Positions 9,611 through 19,643 of a stretch of 64,000 bases of DNA are shown piece by piece. Both the position numbers and the translations under genes were made by a program. The DNA lies in the NCBI GenBank assembly GCA_963691705.1, contig OY829540.1, forward strand, positions 2,928,001-2,992,000, given 5' to 3'. The notes below the pieces were generated by a model. It saw only the letters and a program-made list of their open reading frames with translations, ran no database searches and was not told the origin of the DNA. This DNA comes from Viola odorata (taxonomy: Eukaryota > Streptophyta > Magnoliopsida > Malpighiales > Violaceae). The number at the start of each line of letters is the position of its first letter. Position 1 is the stretch's first letter.

Positions 9611-11851
9611 TCATGGGGGAGGACGAGAACGACGCATCGCAATCAGCACGTCAGCCTGAGTTTGGATCTCTCGAAGGATCGCGAGGTTGGTTTCCAGGAT
9701 CAAGCGGAGGAGCTGGTTCGTAGTGGATTCATCTGGAGTGGGTTCGGGCACTCGGGAGTCAACTGTGGGCTTCGGGGCAGTCGAAGTGGTTGCTTTGCTG
9801 GGAGGAGGTTCGGGAGCAGCAGACGACTTGGAGAGGTCTGGGTACTCATACTTGCCTTCGATCCTGCCCTTGTTACCTGCATGGAAGCTCAAGATACCGT
9901 CAATAACACAAAGAAATTCCATCGCGTCCAAGGATTTGAAACCAAGGATCTTGAAGGAATTCGGGTGTCGATACAGGTTGAGTTCCCGCAGTGTCGAGGT
10001 GTAAAGTTGGGAGGCCAGGCTGGTGACAAGTGATCCAAGAACAGGAGAGCGACCCTGGGGGGCATTGGCAACATTGTGGGCAGCGGTGGCGATCCAGTAG
10101 CCAAGATTGACGCGCTTCTTATGGTACATGACCCATAGGAAAAACAGCTCCGTTTGGGCAAGCTGCCCAGAGGTCCCGAATTTTCCTGCGAGGGCAATGG
10201 ACAGGAAGCGTTGCAGGATGCGGAGCGCTGGGTCTTGAATGCAGTGGGCCTTGGCATGGCGAGAGTCAAACAGGATCTTGTCTCGTCCAGAGAGCTCCCG
10301 AAGAGCTTTGTGACTGTTGAACTCGGGAGGGATAATGGTGAGAGCGTTCTGATATGCGGCCTCTTGAATACCCTCACGACTGACAAAGCCCAGATAGACG
10401 TTTAAGTCGTTGAGAGACATCGGGTGCCATTTGCTTGCCAACCTGAAATTCACACATCCCTTGGCAGCCAGATCGGGACCGACCCCACCCCCGGGTTTAA
10501 ACAAATCAACCTTATACCAAAAGCTAGCAAAGAACTCCAGACTGAGTTCCAAATAGGTAGGCTGATCCATGTAAAAGAAACGTTCCCACCCGATACCACT
10601 GATATACTCCCGAATCCGGGACCCAACACCCATCTTATCACAAAACTCCAAATCTAACTTAGGGCAGGGGGCTACTCCCTTGAAATTCATCAAAGTCACC
10701 TTATCCAAGGAAGGCTTATCGTTAAAGATAAAAAGCTCATTGAAAGTTTCAAGGTTAGCCGTTACCAGGTAACTGGGTCGGGACCCAGGAGCAGAATCAA
10801 ACTCTTCATCTTCCTCCTCGATGCGCTGGGATTTGCGGGGAGTCTCAGTAGCAGGAGCTTTACCCTTGGAAGAGGCCGGGATCTTCCTTTTCTTGCTGGC
10901 CGGTTGTTTGGGGGCTGGAACCTTAGGAGCAGGGGGCTTTGGGGTGTGTTTCGCGGCTCGGGTCTTACCCTTGGCCGGTTTCGGGGGTGGACTGGGAGGT
11001 TGGGGCGGGTCGATCTCACCTTCTCCTTCATTGGCGATCTCCTCTGTTGGGCCTTCTGGAACGTCCTCAGGACTTGGAGCAGTGTGCTCAGGACCCTGAG
11101 CGTCGTGCTCTTCTGGTCGCTCAGTCAGCTCGACCTCCTCCTCACCATCACGTCTGCCGTCGTCCTCCTCCTCTCGCTGATCGTCAGAGTCCCAGGGGAA
11201 CTGTTCCTCGTTCTCCATCTCCGCCCGACGGGCTTCCCGGAGGCTGGAACTGGTCTGGGGTTCCGCTTCCTCCTCGGTGTCAGAAGGAATGACGTAGCCA
11301 AGGGGCTTAACGTCGAGGGGGACGGAGTTGACAGGGCTGGGCGGCGTTTTCTTCTTGCTGCCGGCGGTAGTGGTTGGAGGGACACGGTGAACCTTCCTTG
11401 ATCTGGTCATGTCTGTGAGAGGGGTAGGGGAAGGGATTTCGTCTAGGTTGATGGTGGCTTCGGAAGATGGAGATCCGAGCCGTTCAGTGGCTGCTGGAGA
11501 GTGGTCAGAGGTGGTGGTGTTCGGCTGGTTTTGGTGAGAGAGAGGAGTAGGAGTTGGAGTGGAAGAGTGAGAAGTGGGGTCTTTGTTTAGGTTTAGACTT
11601 GTGCGTGCCATAAGGAAGAAGAGATGGTTTTTGTTTTTGGAAAGAAGAGAAAAAGGAGTGTTTTGATTTGATTGGGAGTAATGAGGGAGTTTTGGTTGGG
11701 TAACGGCTTGGGTAACGTGTAAGGGTGACGGTTTAGGTGGCGTGGGTGAAAAGGTTTTGGCAGGCGTGGGAACGTGGAGAGAGAGGTGGGAAATGGTTGC
11801 TTCGGTTTCCGTCGTCCACGTGGCGCGATGGGAGAGGGCGCTCAGTGCCAA
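9611..11851 (-). CDS. Athila env-position ORF (putative plant transposon protein), intact
   Basis: This open frame has up to 746 codons between integrase and the 3' LTR, the position of the env-like gene in Athila elements. The first ATG is at 11851. A second ATG at 11611 (residue 81, starting MARTSLNLNKD) may be the real start because the preceding residues look like translated leader. The N-terminal third is Ser/Thr/Pro-rich, followed by a strongly acidic stretch (DSDDQREEEDDGRRDGEEE) and a Pro/Lys segment with KKRK, a possible nuclear signal. The conserved globular part starts near residue 370 (SRIREYISGIGWERFFYMD and onward). I see no signal peptide or transmembrane segment, so a classical envelope role is doubtful. 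It resembles what is usually called the Athila ORF1 or putative plant transposon protein family. It is undamaged, although gag and pol are broken. Confidence 0.72.
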   Translation of the reverse strand: MALSALSHRATWTTETEATISHLSLHVPTPAKTFSPTPPKPSPLHVTQAVTQPKLPHYSQSNQNTPFSLLSKNKNHLFFLMARTSLNLNKDPTSHSSTPTPTPLSHQNQPNTTTSDHSPAATERLGSPSSEATINLDEIPSPTPLTDMTRSRKVHRVPPTTTAGSKKKTPPSPVNSVPLDVKPLGYVIPSDTEEEAEPQTSSSLREARRAEMENEEQFPWDSDDQREEEDDGRRDGEEEVELTERPEEHDAQGPEHTAPSPEDVPEGPTEEIANEGEGEIDPPQPPSPPPKPAKGKTRAAKHTPKPPAPKVPAPKQPASKKRKIPASSKGKAPATETPRKSQRIEEEDEEFDSAPGSRPSYLVTANLETFNELFIFNDKPSLDKVTLMNFKGVAPCPKLDLEFCDKMGVGSRIREYISGIGWERFFYMDQPTYLELSLEFFASFWYKVDLFKPGGGVGPDLAAKGCVNFRLASKWHPMSLNDLNVYLGFVSREGIQEAAYQNALTIIPPEFNSHKALRELSGRDKILFDSRHAKAHCIQDPALRILQRFLSIALAGKFGTSGQLAQTELFFLWVMYHKKRVNLGYWIATAAHNVANAPQGRSPVLGSLVTSLASQLYTSTLRELNLYRHPNSFKILGFKSLDAMEFLCVIDGILSFHAGNKGRIEGKYEYPDLSKSSAAPEPPPSKATTSTAPKPTVDSRVPEPTPDESTTNQLLRLILETNLAILREIQTQADVLIAMRRSRPPP

Positions 11852-12340
11852 GGGCAGCGTGCTCTTACACCTGCACGGGAATCGGGGAAAGCAAATCAGC
11901 TTTTTGGATTTTGAAAAGAGGAGGGATAAGAATAAAATCAGAGGTAATTAAATGGGGTGAATAAAGGAGGAGACAAGACATTAAATAGGAGACAGAGAAA
12001 TTAAATGAAAGGGGAAAGAGGACAAAGAAAATTTAAATTTTTACCTAGGTAACATAAAAAGTGCACATAGAAAATTTGAAAAGCGAGAGTTGACCCAAAT
12101 AATAAAATGAAAAATGATAAAATAGAAGAAACTAAAGAGACCGACGGACAAAAGGAATAAGAATGGACAAAACCAATTAAAGTCACCTAGGGAAGATAAG
12201 AAATGGGTTTTGGGAAAAGAGAAAAGAGGATGTCGGATGCAGAATTTTAGAGACAAGAAAATTAAAGGAAGAGGGTTAGAAATTCGGGGTTGGTCCCCAC
12301 ACTTGGCCTTGATTATCGTCCAGGCCTGGACGTCGTGTCC
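11852..12340. other. Spacer between Athila integrase and env-position ORF
   Basis: This purine-rich, gene-free leader lies upstream of the env-position ORF. The short frames on either strand have no recognisable content. A promoter or splice acceptor for the downstream ORF would be expected here, but I cannot point to one. Confidence 0.5.
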
Positions 12341-13566
12341 TCATTCGGGAGTGTCGAGTGTTGGGTCCTCGACCCTTGCTTCCTCTGCAGTCGATGGCTT
12401 GAATCCTTCATAGAAGGGTTTCAACCTATGACCGTTCACCTTGAATGGCTCCCCATTGTCCAAATTCTGGATCTCAACAGCACCATGATCAAACACCGCG
12501 GTGATTCGGTATGGTCCCGTCCATTTAAACTTGAGTTTTCCCGAAAAAATCCGTAGCCTTGAATTGTAGAGCAAAACTTTCTGCCCAATGGTGAGTTCTT
12601 GGCTACGAGGTGCTTGTCGTGTTGGGCTTTGGTCTTGCCTTTGTAGATCATTGAGTTTTCGTAGGCATCCCCCCGAAGTTCTTCGAGCTCTTGAATTTGC
12701 AGACAGCGTTCTTTTCCTGCCAAGTTCAGGTCCATGTTGACTTTCTTGATTGCCCAAAAGGCCTTGTGTTCTATCTCGACTGGAAGATGACACGGCTTGC
12801 CATAGACCAATCGATAAGGCGTCATGCCAATCGGGGTCTTGAATGCAGTACGGTAGGCCCACAGCGCGTCTCCTAGCTTGAGACTCCAGTCTTTTCTTGA
12901 CTGATTCACGGTCTTTTCGAGAATAGCCTTGATCTCCCGATTCGAGACCTCAGCTTGCCCATTGGTTTGGGGGTGGTAAGCTGTGGAGACCTGATGAGTC
13001 ACTCCGTACTTGTTAAGTAGCGAAGCGACTGTTCGATTGCAGAAATGAGTCCCCCGATCGCTGATGAGAGCTCGAGGGGTCCCGAATCGGTTAAAGATGT
13101 GCGTTCTGAGAAAATCAGCAACCACCCTGGAATCGTCTGTTTTGGTGGCCTTGGCTTCGATCCATTTGGAAACATAATCTACTGCAAGCAGAATGTACGT
13201 ATGACCGAATGAATTCGGGAATGGCCCCATGAAGTCAATGCCCCAAATATCAAAGATTTCGCATGCAATGATGCTGGTCAAGGGCATCTGGTTTCGAGCT
13301 CCGATATTCCCCATTGCTTGGCAGCGGGGGCAGGTCGCACAAAACAGATAACTGTCTTTGAAGATTGAGGGCCAGTAAAGACCCGCTTCTAGGACCTTGA
13401 GTGCGGTTTTCTTTGCAGCAAAATGGCCCCCTTCTGTAGTGGAATGGCAGAACTTGAGGATGGACGGGACCTCGTTTATGGTGACACAGCGCCTCACGAT
13501 CTGATCTGAACAATGCTTCCATAGGTAAGGGCTGTCCCAAACATAGTACTTGGCTTGCTTGCGGAT
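12341..13566 (-). pseudogene. Athila integrase, with frameshift before the C-terminal domain
   Basis: The frame continues directly from the RT/RNase H frame across a single TGA codon (13569-13567). The HHCC zinc-binding region is visible ([11 protein letters not shown], then CATCPRCQ). The catalytic triad is complete: D in [10 protein letters not shown] in [10 protein letters not shown] and E in [10 protein letters not shown], with the usual D-35-E spacing. Near 12600-12620 a one-base change of frame separates this core from the C-terminal domain. That domain continues in the frame ending at 12341 ([19 protein letters not shown], the GPY/F module). The enzyme would insert element DNA into the genome. 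This copy would give a truncated product. Confidence 0.85.
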
Positions 13567-16500
13567 TCAGTTGTGTTCCGCACCCGAGGCCTCGACTGGA
13601 AGCGCGCCAGTGGCACAATAATTAGCTATGTCCGTGAACCAAGGGTATTTTGCTGTGTCAACTAAGCACAAATGCTCATCTGGGAAAGACTCCCAAATGG
13701 CTTCTTGGGAGTCGTCCTCTTGATGCGGGAGTCGACTCAAATGATCGGCCACACAATTCTCGGTTCCTTTTTTGTCTTTGATGGCGAGGTTGAACTCTTG
13801 AAGCAGGAGGATCCAGCGGATAAGCCTAGGCTTTGCATCGGTCTTCTTGAGTAGGCATCGAAGGGCAGAATGGTCGGAATACACAATCACTTCTGTGCCC
13901 AGAAGGTACTGCCGAAATTTGTCAAGGGCATAGACAATGGCCAAAAGCTCTTTTTCCGTTGTGGTGTAGTTTTGCTGGGCGGGATCCAACAACTTGGAGG
14001 CATAATAAATGACATAAGTCTCCTTGTCCTTCTTCTGGCCCAGAACAGCTCCCAAGGCTTGATTGCTCGCGTCACACATGATCTCGAATGGGAGCGTCCA
14101 GTCGGGAGCTCGAATGATGGGAGCAGAAATGAGCTTGGCTTTCAGGGTCTCGAATGCCTTCTTGCACTTGTCATCGAAGACAAACTCCACATCCTTGTGT
14201 AGTAATTGGCACATTGGTTGGGCAATCTTGGAGAAATCCTTGATGAACCTCCTATAAAAACCTACATGCCCAAGAAAAGAACGCACATCTCGAATATTCG
14301 AGGGGTAAGGCAAGGTCTCGATAGCTTGGATTTTAGCCTTGTCCACTTCGATACCCTTTCGGGACACGATGTGGCCTAAGATTAGTCCTTGGTCAACCAT
14401 GAAATGACATTTTTCGAAATTAAGAACAAGGTTAGTTTCTATACACCTTTGCAGAATTTTCTTTAAATTCAAGAGGCATTCGGAAAAAGAGTTACCATAG
14501 ACCGTGAAGTCATCCATGAATACCTCGATGCATTCTTCCACAAATTCTGAAAAGATGCTGACCATGCACCTCTGGAATGTGGCCGGGGCGTTGCATAACC
14601 CAAAGGGCATGCGTCTGTAAGCAAAGGTCCCGAAGGGGCACGTGAAGGTGGTTTTCTCCTGATCTTCAAGGGCTACTGGAATCTGGTGGAATCTCGAATA
14701 CCCATCCAGGCAGCAGTAATGCGTCTTGCCCGTGAGGCGCTCCAACATCTGATCTATGAAGGGAAGTGGGAAATGGTCTTTTCGGGTGGCTTCATTCAGG
14801 CGTCGATAGTCAATGCACACACGCCAGCCATTCTGGATTCGGGAGGGGATTGGCTGACCCTCGGGACCCGGAATGATTGTGATGCCAGTTTTCTTCGGGA
14901 CCACCTGAACGGGGCTGACCCATGGGGAATCAGAAATGGGGTAAATAACTCCGGCATCGAGCAGCTTCAAGATCTCTTTCTTGACCACCTCCATCATGGG
15001 GGGGTTCAAACGCCTTTGAGGTTGTCTTACTGTCTTGGAGTCGTCTTCCAGATGTATGCGATGAGTACATAAGGATGGTGAGAGTCCCTTGATATAGGCG
15101 ATTGTCCAGCCGATGGCCTTCTTAAAACTCTGGAGGAGTTTCACGAGTTCAGTCTCCTGATCTGCTTCCAATTTATTTGAAATTATGACTGGAAGCGACT
15201 CTTTCTCTCCAAGGTAGGCATATTTCAAGTGCGAGGGCAGTTTCTTAAGCTCAAGGTCTGGAGCTTGTTCTAAAGACGAGGGGAGTCGAACATGATCTGC
15301 GCATTCGGGGGACTCTCTCGGGGGTTCAACTATCAGGGAAGCATTTTCTTCAAGGGCTGCGGCAACGGTGCTTAATTCAGAGAGGACCGCAATGGAAGAT
15401 GCCATCCCCCGCAGAGATTCGGGGGTGAGACTATGGTCAAGAACCAGCTTCAAGGGCTCGACTGAATTCAGCTCAGCAACTTCCTCCACAAGGGGATCTA
15501 TTATATCAACAAAATTTACACTCGAAAAGTCGGGAGGGTACTTCATGGAGTCCAGCATGTTAAAACGGATGATTTCCCCGTCGAACTCGAGGGATATCGA
15601 GGCCTCATAGCAGTCAATCTTTGCGCGGCCAGTAGCCAAGAAAGGACGTCCCAAGAGTAGGTCCGAAGATTTGGTGTTCGTGGGATTTTCCATGGAGAGA
15701 ACATAGAAATCCGCTGGGAATAGAAATTCACCAATCTGAACAAGAACATCCGTGATGATTCCTTTGGGGTATACCACCGAACGGTCTGCAAGCTGGATTA
15801 CCAGTGTGGTTTCTTTCAAGGGCCCGAGTCCGAGGCCATTGTAGATGGTCAAGGGCATAACATTGATTCCAGCTCCCAAATCGCACATCGCCTTTCCAAT
15901 ATCGATAGTTCCGATCTTGCACGGAACCGTAAACATGCCCTGGTCTTTGCACTTGGGAGGAATTTTTCGCTGGATATGGGCGGACAAATTAGCTCCCACA
16001 CTGATTCTATTCACCTCAGTGAATCTGTTCTTGTTGGTGCACAGCTGTTTCAGAAACTTAGCATATCGAGGCATGTTCTTGATGGCCTTGAGGAGTGGAA
16101 TATTGATAACGACCTTGCTAAACATCTCAAAGATGTCCCGATCCTCTTCCTCTTTCTTTTTCTTGACCAACCGCTGAGGGAATGGTGGCTCGAATACTTT
16201 GTTTATGAATTCTTGAGAGAATTCTTCCTTCTCAACGGGCTGTTTCTTCTTGCAGCGGGACTCCTTGCTGGAGAAGACGTGATCAAGTGCTGCGTCGCCA
16301 AATCGGGGCTTCTTAGGTTGGTCAGTAGGATGTTCGGGGGGTGGTGGTGCAGTATTATTGGTTTCCGGACCAGGAACAGCAATGTGTGCTTCGGGATCTG
16401 GGTGGACACGAGAAGGGATCTCGAAACCACTACGGAGGTTCATGGCGCACGCCTCATGCTTCGGGTTAGGTTCCGTTTGCCCTGGAAATCTCCCTCCATT

Positions 16501-17328
16501 TTTCACTTCCTTCATTTCGGCTATGAGGGTCCGAATCTGTTTTTCTAGCTCCGCGATTTTCTTCTTATCGGGGGAGGAGTCCTCATTCGGGGGCGGTGGC
16601 ATGGTGAAATTCTGATCGGGAGGAGGTTGCCTCTGGTACTGATAGTTCTGAAAATTGGGCCTGGGCTTGAAGTTCTGCATGTTGAAAGGAGGAGGGTAAT
16701 TTCCGTATGGGTTTGGTCCATACTGATGGCTGGGTCCGGCCTGCTGGTTGTTGTTCCATCCATAGTTAGGCTGCTTCCACCCTTGATTGTGGTGTTGGCC
16801 ATAGGGGGCGTTGAATCCACCTACTGCATTGACTGGAATTTCATCGGGGATGAATGGGCAAGCATCCGTTGGGTGGTCTGAAAATTGACAAATCTGGCAG
16901 GCCTTGACCTGGACTGGCTGTCCCGAAGCCATGTTTTGCAACATGCCCGTGATGGCTGCAAGTTGATTCTCCATAGCAGCTGAGCGTGCATCTTGGACGC
17001 TAGTGGAGTTGTTGAGCTGGAGGTTGTTTTTGGCCATGAGCTCGATAGTGGCTTTGGCAGCGGCTGGAGTGAGTCTAGTGATGGATCCACTGGCAGCAAC
17101 GTTCAACAAGGCCTTGTCCCGACCGTTGAGTCCTTCGCAAAAGTACTGCATGAGGGCGTGTTCGGACAGATTGTGTGAGGGGCATAAGGCTTGCATCTTT
17201 TTGAACCTTTCATAATATTGCTCAAGATCCTCCGAATCCTTTTGGAGGATGGATACAAGCTGCTTCCGGGTCACCATTGCTATGGACACGGGGTAGTACT
17301 TATCCGTGAAAGCTTTGGACATCTCGGC
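13567..17328 (-). pseudogene. Athila gag C-terminus, protease, reverse transcriptase and RNase H
   Basis: The frame from the ATG at 17322 has 1251 codons, but it is the continuation of gag after an in-frame TAG (17331-17329), not a true start. Visible parts are: capsid C-terminal region (about 1-100); a CX2CX4HX4C knuckle CQICQFSDHPTDAC (142-155); retroviral-type protease with DLGAGINVMP (about 481), DLGA instead of DTGA being usual for Athila; RT with RVCIDYRRLNEA, MPFGLCNAPATFQ and the FMDD catalytic box (935-938); and RNase H with MCDASNQALGAVL, TEKELLAIVYALDKFR and YSDHSALR. It ends at a TGA that separates it from integrase in the same frame. Confidence 0.88.
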
Positions 17329-17864
17329 CTATGAATTGATAGATTGGGGTTCCAAGTCGTAAAACCAGTCAAGGGCATCGTCCTTGAGGGACCACATAAA
17401 GGCACGAAGCTTGGCGTGCTCAACAGAAACATTGTGAGGCTTCATGGCGTCGCAAATGGAATGTAGCTGCTGTAGGTGGCGGTGCGGATTCTCCTTGGCC
17501 AACCCTCGAAAGAGTGGCAGATGATGTATAGTTGCAGACTTGAGTTCCCAGTCATTCGGGACTGCTGCCAGACAATGCAACTAGTTGGGGCTTCGGGAGC
17601 AGCATTGAAATCATCGATGGTCTGGACTGGCGGGGGAAGTGGTGGAACGCGATCTCCTACGGGACCGTGGTCATCCATTTCGGGTCCTTCTGGGTGATCA
17701 AGGGGAAAATTCTCGGGGTCTGGATTGTCTTCTAGGTCAAAAAGACGTTCGAGGTCCCGAACACAAGGGTTGGAATTTCCTCGTGCCAGTCGTCGAAGTC
17801 CCCTTTCGGTCCGTCCTAGCTCGTGATCAAGGGGTAGAAATTCGGGTGCGGATCTCCTGGTCAT
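17329..17864 (-). pseudogene. Athila gag N-terminal region, frameshifted
   Basis: The ATG at 17864 (MTRRSAPEFLP) lies 35 nt downstream of the PBS and begins gag. The frame shifts at about 17580-17595. The homologous continuation is in the next frame (PNDWELKSATIHHLPLFRGL, then LDWFYDLEPQSIN). It ends at TAG 17331-17329, after which the same frame runs on as the large pol reading frame. The WELK...HHLPLF..GL and ALDWFYDL patterns match Athila/retrotransposon Gag. Two lesions make this copy unable to produce full Gag. Confidence 0.78.
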
Positions 17865-17898
17865 ACAAACAAGAAAAATAAATCAGTCTTGAAACAGT

Positions 17899-17915
17899 CC
17901 CCCGCAACGACGCCA
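17899..17915 (-). other. Primer-binding site of the Athila element
   Basis: In element sense the sequence TGGCGTCGTTGCGGGGG starts 3 nt after the 5' LTR end. It resembles the Athila consensus TGGCGCCGTTGCCGGGG, which is attributed to tRNA-Asp, with a C-to-T change. Confidence 0.7.
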
Positions 17916-17918
17916 ATT

Positions 17919-19643
17919 TGATCGTCAATCAAGTAAAGAATTTATAGTGCCTGAAAACGTGTGTGCACAAGAGATAAAGTGTACAGTGGGAGTCAGGGTC
18001 GAACACAGGGACTGTGAGAAACTGATCTATGGTCTTGAATGTATTCGGGGGAGAAGAGCACGAATAGTAACAATTATGGGGGATTTTACTTGGCCAACGA
18101 GTTGGCCAAGACAGATATCGGGAGCTAACAATTCTATCTAAGAAAGCAATATTCGGGGTCTCGAATGTCACGTTCGGGGTCCCGAATGGTAAGATAAGTG
18201 AATCAGCGAATAAATCCAGAAATAGTAAAACAGGTCAGTAACAGATGCAGGAATAACAGTACAGGCGTGAAACAGAACAAGGGTGAAATAAGCTCAAGTA
18301 ATCAGATGGAGAAAGGGTTCTCGGCAAAGGCACTCTGGGTTGCATTCGGGACCAGATCGTCATCAGCTTAAGGGTATTCCATTCAAGATGTCATAGAAAT
18401 GACATGGGGACCAGATTCCTCGGATATCCCCTACTTTTCTCTTAAGAGAAACTACCCCCCGTTTCCACATATGAGGTAGTCTTGACAGTCCGCCATCCCT
18501 CCAGGCACGAATGCGGGAGGGCCATACTCAAACTGCCCATGAAGTTAAGAAAAGACAGATCTAGAGCTAAAGTCCCTCAGTTTGTCAGACTCGTGACCCA
18601 GCTCTAATCAACTACCCAACCTATCTATTCGAGACCACTTTGACACAGTCAAGACTAAACAGATGACTACTTGCTCATGCAACTTTCCTTCCGTATTCAT
18701 CACATAAATGGCAGCATTTACACAAGATAATTCTCAGTTGATCAGGCCTCAAATTAAATCATGCAAAGATGTAATTAAATCGATGAATAGTTGAATATAG
18801 CATCAAGAATATATTAAGCACATTAAGGCCTCGAATCTGCCCCTGCAACCCTTGAATCAGCCTTGCCAAGAACTAGGAATTTAGCTACTCATACTTAAAG
18901 ATAAACAAATAACGATTAAGGAAAGCATAACAAGTAATTAAATAGTGTAAGGGAAGAAAACTTGTTACTAAAATTCCGTTTATAGCTCGGTAGCAATGTT
19001 GAAGAAGCTAACAATGGCTAGAGAGAGAAACTAGAGAGAAGTCTAAGCTACTTCTAAATTATGCTAATTAATTAATTACTAGGAGAGATCAAAGAAAAAG
19101 CCCCTAAAACTATTCATGGATGCCCTTTATATAGTAGAGCTCCAAGCACAAAATATCTACAGCCCAAAAACTAGGGACAAAATGCATTAATTGAAAGCCT
19201 AAAGAAGTGGATCTATGTTCCCAAAAGCACAAAGCTGGAAAAGCATAAAGCTGTCTGGTTTTTCCAGCTTTGGCAGGTCTGGAGTGGGCTCAAGACTGAA
19301 ATCCGCAGGTGTTTGGTAATCAGTGCAGAGCGTCAGAACAGTGTCAGAGGGATCACATGGGCGTTAGGTGGGGTGACACGTGGAAACGTCATCCTTTACC
19401 CTTCGGGAGTCCCGAACTGGGAATCCGATTCGGGACCTTGAACGCTGCTTTGGACTCGGGACCTCGACTTTTGGTCTTGAAGCTCGAATTCGCTCAAAAT
19501 GCACCAAAAACGTTTGTTTTAGCATAAATTCCCTTTTTAGGCCTAGATCTGCAATAGTAATGAAATCAAGGGTAAATTAGCAGAATCAAGCTCTAAATAA
19601 GTGAGAAAATGGAGGGAAAATCATGCATAAAAACATGCTATCA
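17919..19643 (-). repeat. 5' LTR of the Athila element (shared middle LTR)
   Basis: About 1725 bp, nearly identical to 6142-7868. It serves as 5' LTR of the left unit and, at the same time, as 3' LTR of the partial right unit, whose polypurine tract and hairpin follow at 19645-19682. Confidence 0.9.

Noticed and set aside
9662..10033. Plus-strand frames opposite the Athila env-position ORF (also 10904-11401)
   Set aside because: Shadows of the minus-strand ORF. The codon pattern and family motifs are on the minus strand.
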